DNA from: Lichenicola sp964242425
GTDB taxonomy: Bacteria > Pseudomonadota > Alphaproteobacteria > Acetobacterales > Acetobacteraceae
Assembly: GCA_964242425.1 (NCBI GenBank)
Contig: CAXTCK010000034.1
Location: 1-23,584, forward strand
DNA: 23,584 nucleotides
Reading direction: 5' to 3'
Shown: positions 1-7,151 of the stretch, in pieces
Layout: each line of letters starts with the position of its first letter
Numbering within the stretch: position 1 is the stretch's first letter
Translations under genes and position numbers: made by a program
The notes under the pieces: model-generated
Databases searched by the model: none
Told to the model about the DNA's origin: nothing
Seen by the model: only the letters and a program-made list of their open reading frames with translations

Positions 1-5
1 CGCAA

Positions 6-210
6 CTACCTCGCCAACTCAGGATATGAGTTCACGTAAAGCGAAAATGCTCTAGCCTCCGATACCTCCATGCCGCCATACTTCGATCGCCACGTGTAGA
101 ACGTCGCGTCGCTGATCCCGTGCCTGCGGCTAGGGTCGGCCACCGTCGCCCCGGCCTGGTGCTCCTTGAGCACCCCGATCACCTTGCGTGAACCTCGATC
201 GCTTCATCAT
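6..210 (-). pseudogene. IS3-family transposase OrfA remnant (frameshifted, truncated)
   Basis: Read on the minus strand from an ATG at 210, the protein opens MMKRSRFTQ. It then jumps frame near 183 and continues VIGVLKEHQAGATVAD..RRHGISDATFYTWRSKYGGMEVSEAR. This is the helix-turn-helix N-terminus of IS3-family OrfA, which normally reads KKSRFTEEQIIGVLKEHQ and so on. A few bases have been lost after FT, breaking the frame. Family similarity ends at about position 51, where the usual leucine-zipper part should follow; an unrelated 14-residue tail and a stop (6-8) come instead. No OrfB is present. The fragment cannot encode a working transposase. Family assignment rests on remembered motifs. Confidence 0.75.
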
Positions 211-341
211 CCGTCTCCTGAGGACGGATTCTGGCTCAGGCTGAAGGCATTCCAGGGGGCAGGGTCGCAGTCCTCGTCAGCAATCTTGCCAGGACCGACA
301 CCAGGTGGGAACTAGTCTCGCGGCGGTTGCCGCAGCACGGG
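211..341. other. Flank of the IS remnant, no gene
   Basis: This lies upstream of the dead OrfA and past the end of the acetyltransferase gene. It holds a short imperfect inverted repeat (CCGTC...GACGG, 211-227) next to the OrfA start. The stretch near 250-265 (ccctggaatgcc on the minus strand) resembles the kind of end found on IS3-type elements, but no partner end is present to prove it. Confidence 0.3.
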
Positions 342-803
342 TCAGGTCACAGTCTTGCTCATGTGCACGGCAATGCCGATGTCAGGCACAACCTCCTCAT
401 GGTCTACACGGTAACCGAGCCGCTCATAAAGTCGTAGGTTCCCAATAAACCGGTTGTTGGTATAGAGCCTCACCTCGGCCAGGTGCAGCGAGCGTGCGAG
501 TTCTTCGGCATGTGCGAGAAGCGTGCGGCCATACCCTCGGCCTTGGACGCTCGGTCGAACCGCAACATTTATGATCAGCAGGTGGTCGCTCTCGTCGCGC
601 ATCTCAATCAGGGCAAGAAGTTCGCCATCTTTATGCAGCAGTTCGACCATGTGGTCGCGCACAGCTACATCGTAGTCAGCTGTCATGGGCCTCGGCTCCC
701 GGCCGATGACGTTCACCCACGCCGCATAGGCAGAACGCGTCAAATCACGAACGGCCGTGGCGTCAGGCCGCGTTGCTCGTCGAAGGGTCAGGCCTGCATC
801 CAT
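342..803 (-). CDS. GNAT-family N-acetyltransferase
   Basis: The product is 153 residues, a usual length for a single-domain GNAT enzyme that transfers an acetyl group from acetyl-CoA to an amine. The core is clear: a beta-strand LLIINVAVRP is followed by the acetyl-CoA pyrophosphate loop VQGRGYGRTLL (Q/R-x-x-G-x-G/A), then a helix and a strand EVRLYTNNRFIGNLRLYERLGY, the standard C-terminal half of the fold. The substrate cannot be told; the family includes small-molecule, antibiotic and protein acetyltransferases. The gene stands alone between an IS remnant and a gene-free gap, and its base composition is less GC-rich than the lar genes, so it may be an acquired cargo gene. The ATG at 803 is preceded only by a weak purine stretch (ccagg). 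Confidence 0.85.
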   Translation of the reverse strand: MDAGLTLRRATRPDATAVRDLTRSAYAAWVNVIGREPRPMTADYDVAVRDHMVELLHKDGELLALIEMRDESDHLLIINVAVRPSVQGRGYGRTLLAHAEELARSLHLAEVRLYTNNRFIGNLRLYERLGYRVDHEEVVPDIGIAVHMSKTVT

Positions 804-1119
804 CCTGGAGTCTGCCCGTTAAAACCGGAAGCAAGCATGGTCCAAGCCCATCTGTCATGTAAGTCCGCCTTGATCGGACGCCGCCGTAGCCGACTCTTCT
901 ACCGTGCCTCGATGAACCAAGAGCGGCACGTTGCAGCGGCCGCCCGACTGTCCGCTTGGTGTGGATTCCATTCCGGATGCGGAAGGTCCGGTCTCGGCCA
1001 GATTAGCTAGCCCATTGATCTCATAAAACTCCGCTTGTCGCCAAGAGCTGGTCGTTCACTGAAATCGACAGCCAACCCGTACAACTTTTGGTCGTGTCTG
1101 TGGCACCCTCCAGAACATC
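804..1119. other. Gene-free gap
   Basis: This separates the acetyltransferase from the end of the cupin gene. I see no convincing coding frame, RNA gene, long hairpin or repeat. Any promoter for the acetyltransferase must lie at its 804-end. Confidence 0.5.
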
Positions 1120-1623
1120 TCAATCGAACCGGCACGGCCCGCTGGTCTGCGGCAGGCCGGAAAGCTGCGTGATCATCAGCGATACCGGCACCGTGCCGGG
1201 GTTGCGCGACAGGTGGCCGCGATGCCCCTGCGCGTCCGTTCGTGCGCCCTGGTCCTCGCCGACCACGAGGTCGCCCGGCCCGACCGCGATGCGGCTGCCG
1301 TCCATCGCCTGCACGAACCAGGTGCCGGACAGCGGCACGATCCACTGCACCGCCGGATTCTCGTGCCAGCCGCCGTTCCAGCCCGGTGGCTCGACGTGGA
1401 ACTGCACCGCGTGTGCTGCCGCCATCTGCTTGTCCTGCCATTCCGGCGTGGCCGGCGCGGACACGCTTCCGAGCGCGAAGCGGTGCAGCGCGCAGCGCGT
1501 CAGGTGGCTCACCCCGGCCGGATCGGTCCAGTTGTCCCAATAGCCGAGCATCGGTGGGGCAGGGGCGGCGCCGGCGGTTGCCAGCAGCACCAGCCCGCCC
1601 GTCAGGCGGCACCCCAAACCCAC
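1120..1623 (-). CDS. Exported cupin-domain protein
   Basis: The protein has 167 residues and starts at a GTG. A short signal peptide (hydrophobic GGLVLLATAGAAPA, residues 9-22) points to export. The rest is one cupin barrel: FHVEPPGWNGGWHENPAVQW carries the first strand pair with a histidine, SGTWFVQAMDG and IAVGPGDLVVGED give the typical G-(x)-PGD turn, and GHRGHLSRN supplies later histidines. Cupins of this kind bind a metal or a small molecule; the activity is unknown. It begins 24 nt after the stop of the aldo/keto reductase gene, so it is almost certainly the last gene of the lar operon. The fit to the two classical cupin motifs is loose, so metal binding is uncertain. Confidence 0.75.
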   Translation of the reverse strand: MGLGCRLTGGLVLLATAGAAPAPPMLGYWDNWTDPAGVSHLTRCALHRFALGSVSAPATPEWQDKQMAAAHAVQFHVEPPGWNGGWHENPAVQWIVPLSGTWFVQAMDGSRIAVGPGDLVVGEDQGARTDAQGHRGHLSRNPGTVPVSLMITQLSGLPQTSGPCRFD

Positions 1624-1647
1624 CGCCGCGGCCCCGTCAGGCCCGGC

Positions 1648-2706
1648 TCACGCCTCGGTCAGCCATTGCGGGTTGTGGTTGGTGCCGTCGAAATGCAGCG
1701 TGGTCTTGTACTGCTCGGTCTTGCCGGTCATCGCCACCTGTTCGCTGCGTGCCAGCAGGGCGGCGCGGAACTCCGGCGTCGGCGGTGCATACGTGCGCAC
1801 CGCCTCCAGCGCCTGGTGCAGGATGTCCATGCCGTCAATCCCGGTCACCTGGATGCTGATCGGCAGGCTCATCGGGTACTGCAGCATCTGCATCGGCGGC
1901 ACCACGCGCGACTTCAGGATGAAGTTGTCGCCGAACGCCTTCATGCCGATGATGCCGGTGCCGCGCGCCACCGCCATCGGCACCACCGTCTTCTCGAAGC
2001 TGTCGTAGTGCGCGTCCATCACGTTGAGCGGCATCTGCACGGTGTCAAAGTGGAAGTCGTGCCGGTCCGCAGTCTCGAACATGCTGGCGTGGATCGCGGG
2101 GCTCTTGTGCCCGGTGAAGCCGATATAGCGCAGCTTGCCCTGCTCGCGCGCCTTGAGCACCGCTTCCAGCGCGCCGCCTTGCGCGAACACCCGCGCCGGA
2201 TCGTTCGGTCGGATGATCTCATGGAACTGCAGCAGGTCGAGGTGGTCGGTCTGCAACCGGGTCAGCGAGGTCTCGATCTGGCCCATCGCCGCCTTCGCGG
2301 TGCGGCCGTCGATCTTGGTCATCAGGAAGACGCGGCGGCGGTAGCCCTGCATCGCCAGCGCGCGGCCGAGGCGCACCTCGCTTTCGCCGTCGTTGTAGTC
2401 CCAGCAGTTGTCGCAGAAGTTGATGCCGGCATCGAGCCCGGCATGCACCACCCGGATCGCCTCGTCGTTGGTCATGCCGCCCGGTTTGGCCAGATGGAAC
2501 CCGCCCAGGCCGACCAGCGACACCACCTCGCCGGTGCGCCCGAGTGCCCGGTACTTCATGTCCGGATGCTGGCCGATCGCGGCGGTGACGCTGCCCGCGT
2601 GCGGCACGGCGTTGCCGGGAGCCACCTGCGCGTCCGCCGGCAACGCGGACGCGGCGGCGGCGCCCATGCCAGCGGCAACGGTCTTGATGAAGTCGCGACG
2701 TTCCAT
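1648..2706 (-). CDS. Tat-exported aldo/keto reductase
   Basis: The gene encodes 352 residues. The N-terminus MERRDFIKTVAAGMGAAAASALPADAQ is a twin-arginine signal (RRDFIK plus a weakly hydrophobic Ala-rich stretch), so the enzyme is expected in the periplasm. The mature part is a TIM-barrel aldo/keto reductase: GRTGEVVSLVGLGGFHL at the start and the catalytic tetrad as D99 and Y104 (INFCDNCWDY), K131 (LMTKIDG) and H162 (LQFHE). The start is fixed by a strong GAAGGAG at 2715-2721, 8 nt upstream of the ATG. The frame stays open far upstream, but that part is antisense-like noise over larB. It starts only 20 nt after larB ends. NAD(P)H-dependent sugar or aldehyde reduction is typical of the family; the substrate here is unknown. 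Confidence 0.9.
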   Translation of the reverse strand: MERRDFIKTVAAGMGAAAASALPADAQVAPGNAVPHAGSVTAAIGQHPDMKYRALGRTGEVVSLVGLGGFHLAKPGGMTNDEAIRVVHAGLDAGINFCDNCWDYNDGESEVRLGRALAMQGYRRRVFLMTKIDGRTAKAAMGQIETSLTRLQTDHLDLLQFHEIIRPNDPARVFAQGGALEAVLKAREQGKLRYIGFTGHKSPAIHASMFETADRHDFHFDTVQMPLNVMDAHYDSFEKTVVPMAVARGTGIIGMKAFGDNFILKSRVVPPMQMLQYPMSLPISIQVTGIDGMDILHQALEAVRTYAPPTPEFRAALLARSEQVAMTGKTEQYKTTLHFDGTNHNPQWLTEA

Positions 2707-2714
2707 GATCGATG

Positions 2715-2721
2715 CTCCTTC
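2715..2721 (-). promoter_or_regulatory. Ribosome binding site fixing the aldo/keto reductase start
   Basis: GAAGGAG on the minus strand lies 8 nt before the ATG at 2706. It selects this start within a much longer open frame. Confidence 0.8.
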
Positions 2722-2726
2722 GTCAG

Positions 2727-3383
2727 TCAGCCCGCCACGCCCAGCACGCCCAAGACGCGCAGAGCGGCGCAGGCGGCGCCGTAGCCGTTGTCGATGTTCA
2801 CCACGCTGAGTCCCGGCGCGCAGGACGCGAGCATCGCATCCAGCCCGGCACGACCGCCTGCGGCGACGCCGTAGCCCACGGAGGTCGGCACGCCGATCAC
2901 CACGCCCGGCACCAGCCCCGCCACCACCGAGGGCAGGGCGGCGTCCATGCCCGCCACCACGATGACGACGGCGTGGCCACGAAGTTCCTCGACCCGTCGA
3001 AGCAGGCGCCACAGCCCGGCGACGCCGACATCGGCGATCTCGGCGGCGTCGTGGCCGCAGAAGCGCAGGGTCCGCGCCACCTCCCGCGCCACCGGCAGGT
3101 CGGAGGTGCCGGCGGTCACCACCGCCACGCGTCGGCCGGGCGCCAGCGGTGCTGCATCGCCGGTCCAGGCGGTGCGCGACATCGGGTCGTAGTCCAGCCG
3201 TGCGCGCAGCTCCGCCGGCAGGGCGTCCAGTCGCTGGGGATCGAGCCGGGTGAGCAGCAGCGGCGCGTCGCCCACTGCTCGCAGGATGGCGGCGATCTGT
3301 TCCGGCGACTTGCCCGCGCAATACACAGCCTCGCCGAAGCCGATCCGTGCGGTGCGCTCCCCGTCGAGCAGGAACTCGCTCAC
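2727..3383 (-). CDS. larB: Nickel-pincer cofactor biosynthesis protein LarB
   Basis: The product is 218 residues. LarB carboxylates the pyridinium ring of nicotinic acid adenine dinucleotide at C5 and hydrolyses the phosphoanhydride, the first step of nickel-pincer nucleotide synthesis. The family is related to PurE. Visible marks are the N-terminal GFGEAVYCAGKSPEQIAAIL region (about residues 15-34), the PurE-like core VAVVTAGTSDLPVAREVARTL, VVIVVAGMDAALPSVVAGL, VIGVPTSVGYG, and the C-terminal LSVVNIDNGYGAACAAL. The GTG start at 3383 overlaps the larE stop as GTGA, so it is probably translated by re-initiation; no separate Shine-Dalgarno is seen. It sits third in the order larC-larE-larB. Confidence 0.95.
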   Translation of the reverse strand: MSEFLLDGERTARIGFGEAVYCAGKSPEQIAAILRAVGDAPLLLTRLDPQRLDALPAELRARLDYDPMSRTAWTGDAAPLAPGRRVAVVTAGTSDLPVAREVARTLRFCGHDAAEIADVGVAGLWRLLRRVEELRGHAVVIVVAGMDAALPSVVAGLVPGVVIGVPTSVGYGVAAGGRAGLDAMLASCAPGLSVVNIDNGYGAACAALRVLGVLGVAG

Positions 3384-4291
3384 GACCGGGCCGCCTGGGC
3401 CACCGGGGCCGGCCGGAGAAACGCGCTGCCGGTCCGGTATGCGGCAAAGCGCACCGGCCGCGCCGGCTCGCCCGCCTGCGCCGCGAGCGCTGCCACCGTC
3501 CGGCCGAGCGCATCCTCGCCCGCTTCCTGCACCGCCCGCAGCGACGCGGGATCGAGCTCGATCACCAGCCCGTCGCGACGCACCCGGCATCGCACGGTGC
3601 GTATGCCGCCTGTTGCCGCCCCACCTTGCGCTGCCCCACCTTGCACTGCCCCGACCTGCGCCGCCTCCAGCCGGGCCGACACCAGCCGCTCCGCCTCGTG
3701 CACCAGCGCCAGGGTTCGCGGCTCGATAAACAAACCCGTCTCGATCCGGCTGGACAGGCAGGGCGCGGAAGGCAGCTCCGACAGCGCGCCCAGCCCAAGC
3801 CGGGCCGCGATGCCGCGCAAGGTCGCCTTGGAGATGCCGGCTTCCACGAACGGGTGCCTGACCCCGTGCGCATCCGCCGCCTGAAGCCCGGGCCGGTACT
3901 CGGCCAGGTCGTCGGTGTTGGTGCCGGACAGCACCAGCGTGCCCGACCCCTGCAGCCGCGAGGCGATGGCGCCATACAGGCTGGTCTTGCAGAAGAAGCA
4001 CCGGTTCGCCGGGTTGGCGCGGTAGCGCGCGTCGTCGAACTCGCCCGCGTCGAACACCTCCAGCCGGATGCCGAGCCTTGCCGCCAGCGTCCGGGTTCGC
4101 TCCGTGGCCTCGCCCGGCACCGCGGGCGAGCTCGCGTGGTGCAGCGCCAGCCGGTCGCCCAGCACCGGTGCCGCCGCCGCCGACAGGGTCAGGCTGTCGA
4201 TCCCGCCGCTGACCGCGATCGCCACGCGCGGTGCCTCCAGCCCCGACAACAGCGCCTGCAGCCGGACCAGCGCTTCTCCTGCCTCGCTCAC
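3380..4291 (-). CDS. larE: ATP-dependent sulfur transferase LarE
   Basis: The product is 303 residues. LarE adenylates the carboxylated pyridinium mononucleotide and gives it sulfur, twice, to make the dithio-acid that later holds nickel. The PP-loop ATPase signature SGGIDS is at residues 28-33. C178 in the motif PSAPCLSSRI matches the sulfur-donating cysteine position of the Lactiplantibacillus enzyme. Two more cysteines form NRCFFCKT (C98, C101). Near residues 211-230 a short Ala/Gly/Gln repeat interrupts the C-terminal domain. The GTG start at 4291 overlaps the larC stop by GTGA; a purine-rich GGGGGAA lies just upstream. The stop overlaps the larB start in the same way. Confidence 0.95.
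   Translation of the reverse strand: MSEAGEALVRLQALLSGLEAPRVAIAVSGGIDSLTLSAAAAPVLGDRLALHHASSPAVPGEATERTRTLAARLGIRLEVFDAGEFDDARYRANPANRCFFCKTSLYGAIASRLQGSGTLVLSGTNTDDLAEYRPGLQAADAHGVRHPFVEAGISKATLRGIAARLGLGALSELPSAPCLSSRIETGLFIEPRTLALVHEAERLVSARLEAAQVGAVQGGAAQGGAATGGIRTVRCRVRRDGLVIELDPASLRAVQEAGEDALGRTVAALAAQAGEPARPVRFAAYRTGSAFLRPAPVAQAARS
3619..3663. repeat. 15-bp tandem repeat inside larE
   Basis: Three units of 15 bp (ccccaccttgcgctg, ccccaccttgcactg, ccccgacctgcgccg) lie head to tail. On the minus strand they encode five-residue units of the type A/V-Q-G-G-A, so copy changes would keep the larE frame. Confidence 0.85.
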
Positions 4292-5628
4292 GGTCCGGTT
4301 CCCCCATCCAGCGCCAGGGCCACGGCTTCCGCCTGCCTGCGCAGAAGCTGACGCCTCGCCTGGCCGGGATGGTCCAGCAGGTGGTCCGCTTCCGCCTTGG
4401 CGGTGGCCCCCTCCGGACGCTGCGCCAGCTTCACGTCCACCGCCGCCCCGTCCACCACCGTTCGCGCGATCCGCCGCCGCAGCGCCTGTCCCTGCACCAG
4501 GTGCGTGCGCAGGCCGATGGTGGTGGTCTCGCTGAAGCAGGCGGTGGTCACCGCGTCCAGCGCGTCGGGTGCGGCCAGCACCTGCACGTGCACCGCCATG
4601 CGCCCCTTCTTGCCGATCGCCGCCATCTGCACGACGTCGTGCACGCCCTCCGTACGCCGGATCCGGTCCAGCCCGGCCGCGAGGTCCTCGCCGGACTGGT
4701 CGTCCACCTCGAACGCGATCACGCCGAGCGTGCGGTGGCCGCCCGGCGTGCCGCCCGGAGTACCGGTCGGCATCGACGGCTCGATCACCAGCGCCCGCAC
4801 GCAGTTGCTGGTGCCCGGCAGCACCCTGGTGCCGAAGCCGATCCCGCTCACGCCCAGCCGTCCAGACGGGCGCGCGCCCAGCCGGCCGGTGTTCCTCAGG
4901 TAGCGCAGGATCGCCGCCCCGGTCGGCGTGACCCGCTCGCCCGCGATGCCGTCGTCGACCACCTCGAACCCGTCCAGAAGCAGCGCGGTCGCCGGTGCCG
5001 GCACGGGCATGGTCCCGTGCGCGGTGCGGATGCGGCCGGAGCCCAAAGGCAGCGCCGACACGCTCCAGCTTCCGGCCCCGATATCCTCGATCAGCACGGA
5101 CGCGGCGACGATGTCGGCGATCGAGTCCGCGGCGCCCACCTCGTGAAACGTCGCCGCGTCGGCCGGAACGCCGTGCACGCGCCCTTCCGCTTCCGCCAGC
5201 ACCGCGAAGATCCCGACCGCGTGCGCCGACACCGCCGGCTCCAGCCCGCACCCGAGCAGGTGGGCCCGTATCTCCCGCCACGCCCGGTGCGCGTGGCCGC
5301 TGCCGCGTTCATGTCCATGTTCATGCCCGGGGTCGTGGTCGTGCTCATGGTCGTGCTCGTGGTGATGCCCGGCGCGGCCGGAAGAACCGTGCTCCCGGAC
5401 CTCCTCCGGTTCCGGCGCATCCGCCGCCTGGCCATCCGGCCGTTCTACCCGGAAGCGCATCCCGTCCAGCACGCCGTCGTTGTGCGGCAGCAGCAGGCAG
5501 CGCACCGCGACCGCTCGTCCCACCGCCTCCGCCACCCGGTTTTCCTGTGCCGGAAACGCGGCCATCAGGGCGGCCGCGAACATGTCGCCGGCCAGCCCGC
5601 CGAGCGGATCCAGGTGCACGTGCATCAT
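4288..5628 (-). CDS. larC: Nickel insertion protein LarC (single chain)
   Basis: The product is 446 residues. LarC inserts nickel into the dithio-pyridinium nucleotide in a CTP-dependent reaction, completing the cofactor of LarA-type racemases and epimerases. The N-terminus LDPLGGLAGDMFAAALM is the family start, followed by a His/Asp/Glu-rich stretch at about residues 80-114 with some twelve histidines, a likely nickel-holding insert. Then come FHEVGAADSIADIV, LPLGSGRIRTAHGTMPVPAPAT and the C-terminal half with GVIAFEVDDQSGEDLAAGLDRI and ETTTIGLR. In Lactiplantibacillus plantarum, LarC1 and LarC2 are joined by ribosomal frameshifting; here one uninterrupted frame covers both. The ATG at 5628 (next codon also ATG) was chosen because similarity begins there; no good ribosome site is visible. 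First gene of the operon. Confidence 0.95.
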   Translation of the reverse strand: MMHVHLDPLGGLAGDMFAAALMAAFPAQENRVAEAVGRAVAVRCLLLPHNDGVLDGMRFRVERPDGQAADAPEPEEVREHGSSGRAGHHHEHDHEHDHDPGHEHGHERGSGHAHRAWREIRAHLLGCGLEPAVSAHAVGIFAVLAEAEGRVHGVPADAATFHEVGAADSIADIVAASVLIEDIGAGSWSVSALPLGSGRIRTAHGTMPVPAPATALLLDGFEVVDDGIAGERVTPTGAAILRYLRNTGRLGARPSGRLGVSGIGFGTRVLPGTSNCVRALVIEPSMPTGTPGGTPGGHRTLGVIAFEVDDQSGEDLAAGLDRIRRTEGVHDVVQMAAIGKKGRMAVHVQVLAAPDALDAVTTACFSETTTIGLRTHLVQGQALRRRIARTVVDGAAVDVKLAQRPEGATAKAEADHLLDHPGQARRQLLRRQAEAVALALDGGTGP

Positions 5629-5719
5629 TCGCAGATGATGGGCAGTCGCCCCGGTCTTGTCCACGCGGGGGGAGGGGGGCCACCTTGCCGAACCGCATGG
5701 CGTCCCGCACGCTCGGTTC
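5629..5719. promoter_or_regulatory. Divergent promoter region between larC and the nickel permease
   Basis: About 90 bp separate the larC ATG from the likely permease ATG, so both promoters must lie in or overlap it. It contains a G-run near 5667-5679. I looked for a NikR-type GTATGA...TCATAC operator and for NiCo or cobalamin riboswitch cores and saw none. Confidence 0.45.
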
Positions 5720-6790
5720 ATGCCGAGATCGTCCGCATTCCCCGATCGTCCCGGCCTTTTCTCGTTGCTGGGCTCGTGCTTTTCCGATGGCGACCGGCAC
5801 GATCCGGGCCGGAAACGCCGCATATCCCTGATGATCGCGGGCCTGCTCGGCGCCAACCTCCTGGCCTGGTGCTGGGCGCTGCTGGCGTTCGACGGCTCGC
5901 CGGCGCTGCTCGGGTCGGCGCTGATCGCCTGGGGCTTCGGCCTGCGCCATGCCGTGGACGCCGATCACATTGCTGCCATCGACAACGTGTCCCGCCGCCT
6001 CATGCAGCAGGGACAACGGCCGATCGGAATCGGCCTGTTCTTCTCGCTCGGCCACTCGACCGTGGTGGTGCTGGCAGGCCTGGTGGTGGTGCTGGCGCAG
6101 GACTGGTTCCGCAGCCGGCTCGGCGTGCTCGCCGGATGGGGCGCGCCGGTGGGCGCCACCGTGTCCGCCGCCTTCCTGCTTCTGATCGGCGGCTCCAACT
6201 TCCTGGTGCTGTTGGCCCTGCTTCGCCTGCGCGGGCGCCTGCGACGCGGCGAGCCGGCGGGAAACACGCCGCCCGAACCCGGTGGCGCGTTGTCGCGCCT
6301 GCTGGCGCCGCTGATCCGCCGGGTGGGGACCAGCCGCGGCATGTTCTGGCTGGGGCTGCTGTTCGGCCTGGGTTTCGACACCGCGACCGAGGTCGGCGTG
6401 CTCAGCCTCGCCGCGGTGGGTGCCGCACACGGACAGGCCGGATGGGCGGTGATGGCGTTCCCGGCCCTGTTCACCGCCGGCATGGCGCTGGTGGACACCG
6501 CCGACGGGGTGATGATGCTGGGCGCCTATGGCTGGGCGCTGTCGGAGCCGTCGCGCAAGCTGGGCTACAACATGGTCATCACCGGCGGCTCCGTGCTGGT
6601 GGCGCTGGCGATCGGGACGGCCGAAATCCTGGACCTGGTCGCGGTGCCCGGCATCGCCACGCCGTCCTGGGCACGCCTCGTCGACACGCACAGCGAGCTG
6701 GTCGGGTACGGCGTGATCGGCGGCTTCGCCCTGCTCTGGTCCGGCTCCCTGCTCGGCTGGCTCCTGCGCCGGATGCGTGCCGGAAGCTGA
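5720..6790 (+). CDS. NiCoT-family nickel/cobalt permease
   Basis: The product is 356 residues from the ATG at 5720, an inner-membrane transporter importing Ni(II) or Co(II). The NiCoT signature in the second transmembrane segment is present as RHAVDADHIAAIDNVSR (H-x4-DH). The other hallmarks follow: LFFSLGHSTVV, LGLLFGLGFDTATEVG, and GMALVDTADGVMM. Roughly eight hydrophobic segments are separated by a charged loop (RLRGRLRRGEPAGN). The frame is open upstream to a TTG at 5657, so the start could be up to 21 codons earlier; neither has a clear Shine-Dalgarno. It is divergent to larCEB, which argues for nickel rather than cobalt as the main substrate. That preference is inference from context. 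Confidence 0.93.
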   Translation: MPRSSAFPDRPGLFSLLGSCFSDGDRHDPGRKRRISLMIAGLLGANLLAWCWALLAFDGSPALLGSALIAWGFGLRHAVDADHIAAIDNVSRRLMQQGQRPIGIGLFFSLGHSTVVVLAGLVVVLAQDWFRSRLGVLAGWGAPVGATVSAAFLLLIGGSNFLVLLALLRLRGRLRRGEPAGNTPPEPGGALSRLLAPLIRRVGTSRGMFWLGLLFGLGFDTATEVGVLSLAAVGAAHGQAGWAVMAFPALFTAGMALVDTADGVMMLGAYGWALSEPSRKLGYNMVITGGSVLVALAIGTAEILDLVAVPGIATPSWARLVDTHSELVGYGVIGGFALLWSGSLLGWLLRRMRAGS

Positions 6791-7151
6791 ACCGTCCGCG
6801 CGTGCACCGGGATGTTGCTCGTGCAGGCCTGCGGTGCCTGCACGGCACGCCGCAGCACAGGCCGTGTCGTCCCGTTGCCGATGGTTCGCGCCGCTGCCCC
6901 CGGGCGCGGCGTGACATCGTGCCCAGGGTTCAGGCACTGGCTGATCCACGACTTCGACAACCGTGAAGGGAACTTCCGTCAGCCCAGGCGGCGGATGCAG
7001 CGGTTCAAGGCACCCGACCAGGCACCGTGCCTCCTGGCGACACGCGGGATCATCTGCGGCCATTCCCCGCCCAGGACACTGCCTGATGACGGCCTGACGC
7101 CACGGTCGCTTACGCAACAGGCTGTTCCGGTTCCCGGCAGGAGGCACAGGC
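6791..7151. other. Gene-poor gap downstream of the permease
   Basis: No convincing gene. The only structure I see is a perfect 8-bp hairpin just after the permease (listed separately). Short open frames exist on both strands but none shows a recognisable protein. Confidence 0.45.
6821..6843 (+). terminator. Hairpin after the nickel permease
   Basis: GTGCAGGC and GCCTGCAC form a perfect 8-bp stem around a 7-nt loop, 30 nt after the permease stop. No T-run follows, so it may be a Rho-assisted end or an mRNA-stabilising hairpin rather than a classical intrinsic terminator. Confidence 0.4.

Noticed and set aside
1..52. AT-richer left edge as the terminal repeat of a second mobile element
   Set aside because: No inverted or direct partner of this sequence is present in the window, so nothing beyond a change in composition can be shown.
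1213..2784. About 520-codon plus-strand open frame opposite the cupin and reductase genes
   Set aside because: The minus-strand genes have signal peptides, catalytic residues and ribosome sites; the plus frame has His/Arg-rich nonsense composition.
5629..5719. Possible NikR operator or NiCo/cobalamin riboswitch before the nickel genes
   Set aside because: No GTATGA/TCATAC pair and no recognisable riboswitch core could be found by eye in the short gap.
4231..6966. Very long plus-strand open frame (about 900 codons) opposite larE and larC and running through the permease region
   Set aside because: It is antisense to clear lar genes and out of frame with the permease. Its product is Arg/His/Pro-rich with no recognisable domain, the usual by-product of high-GC coding DNA.
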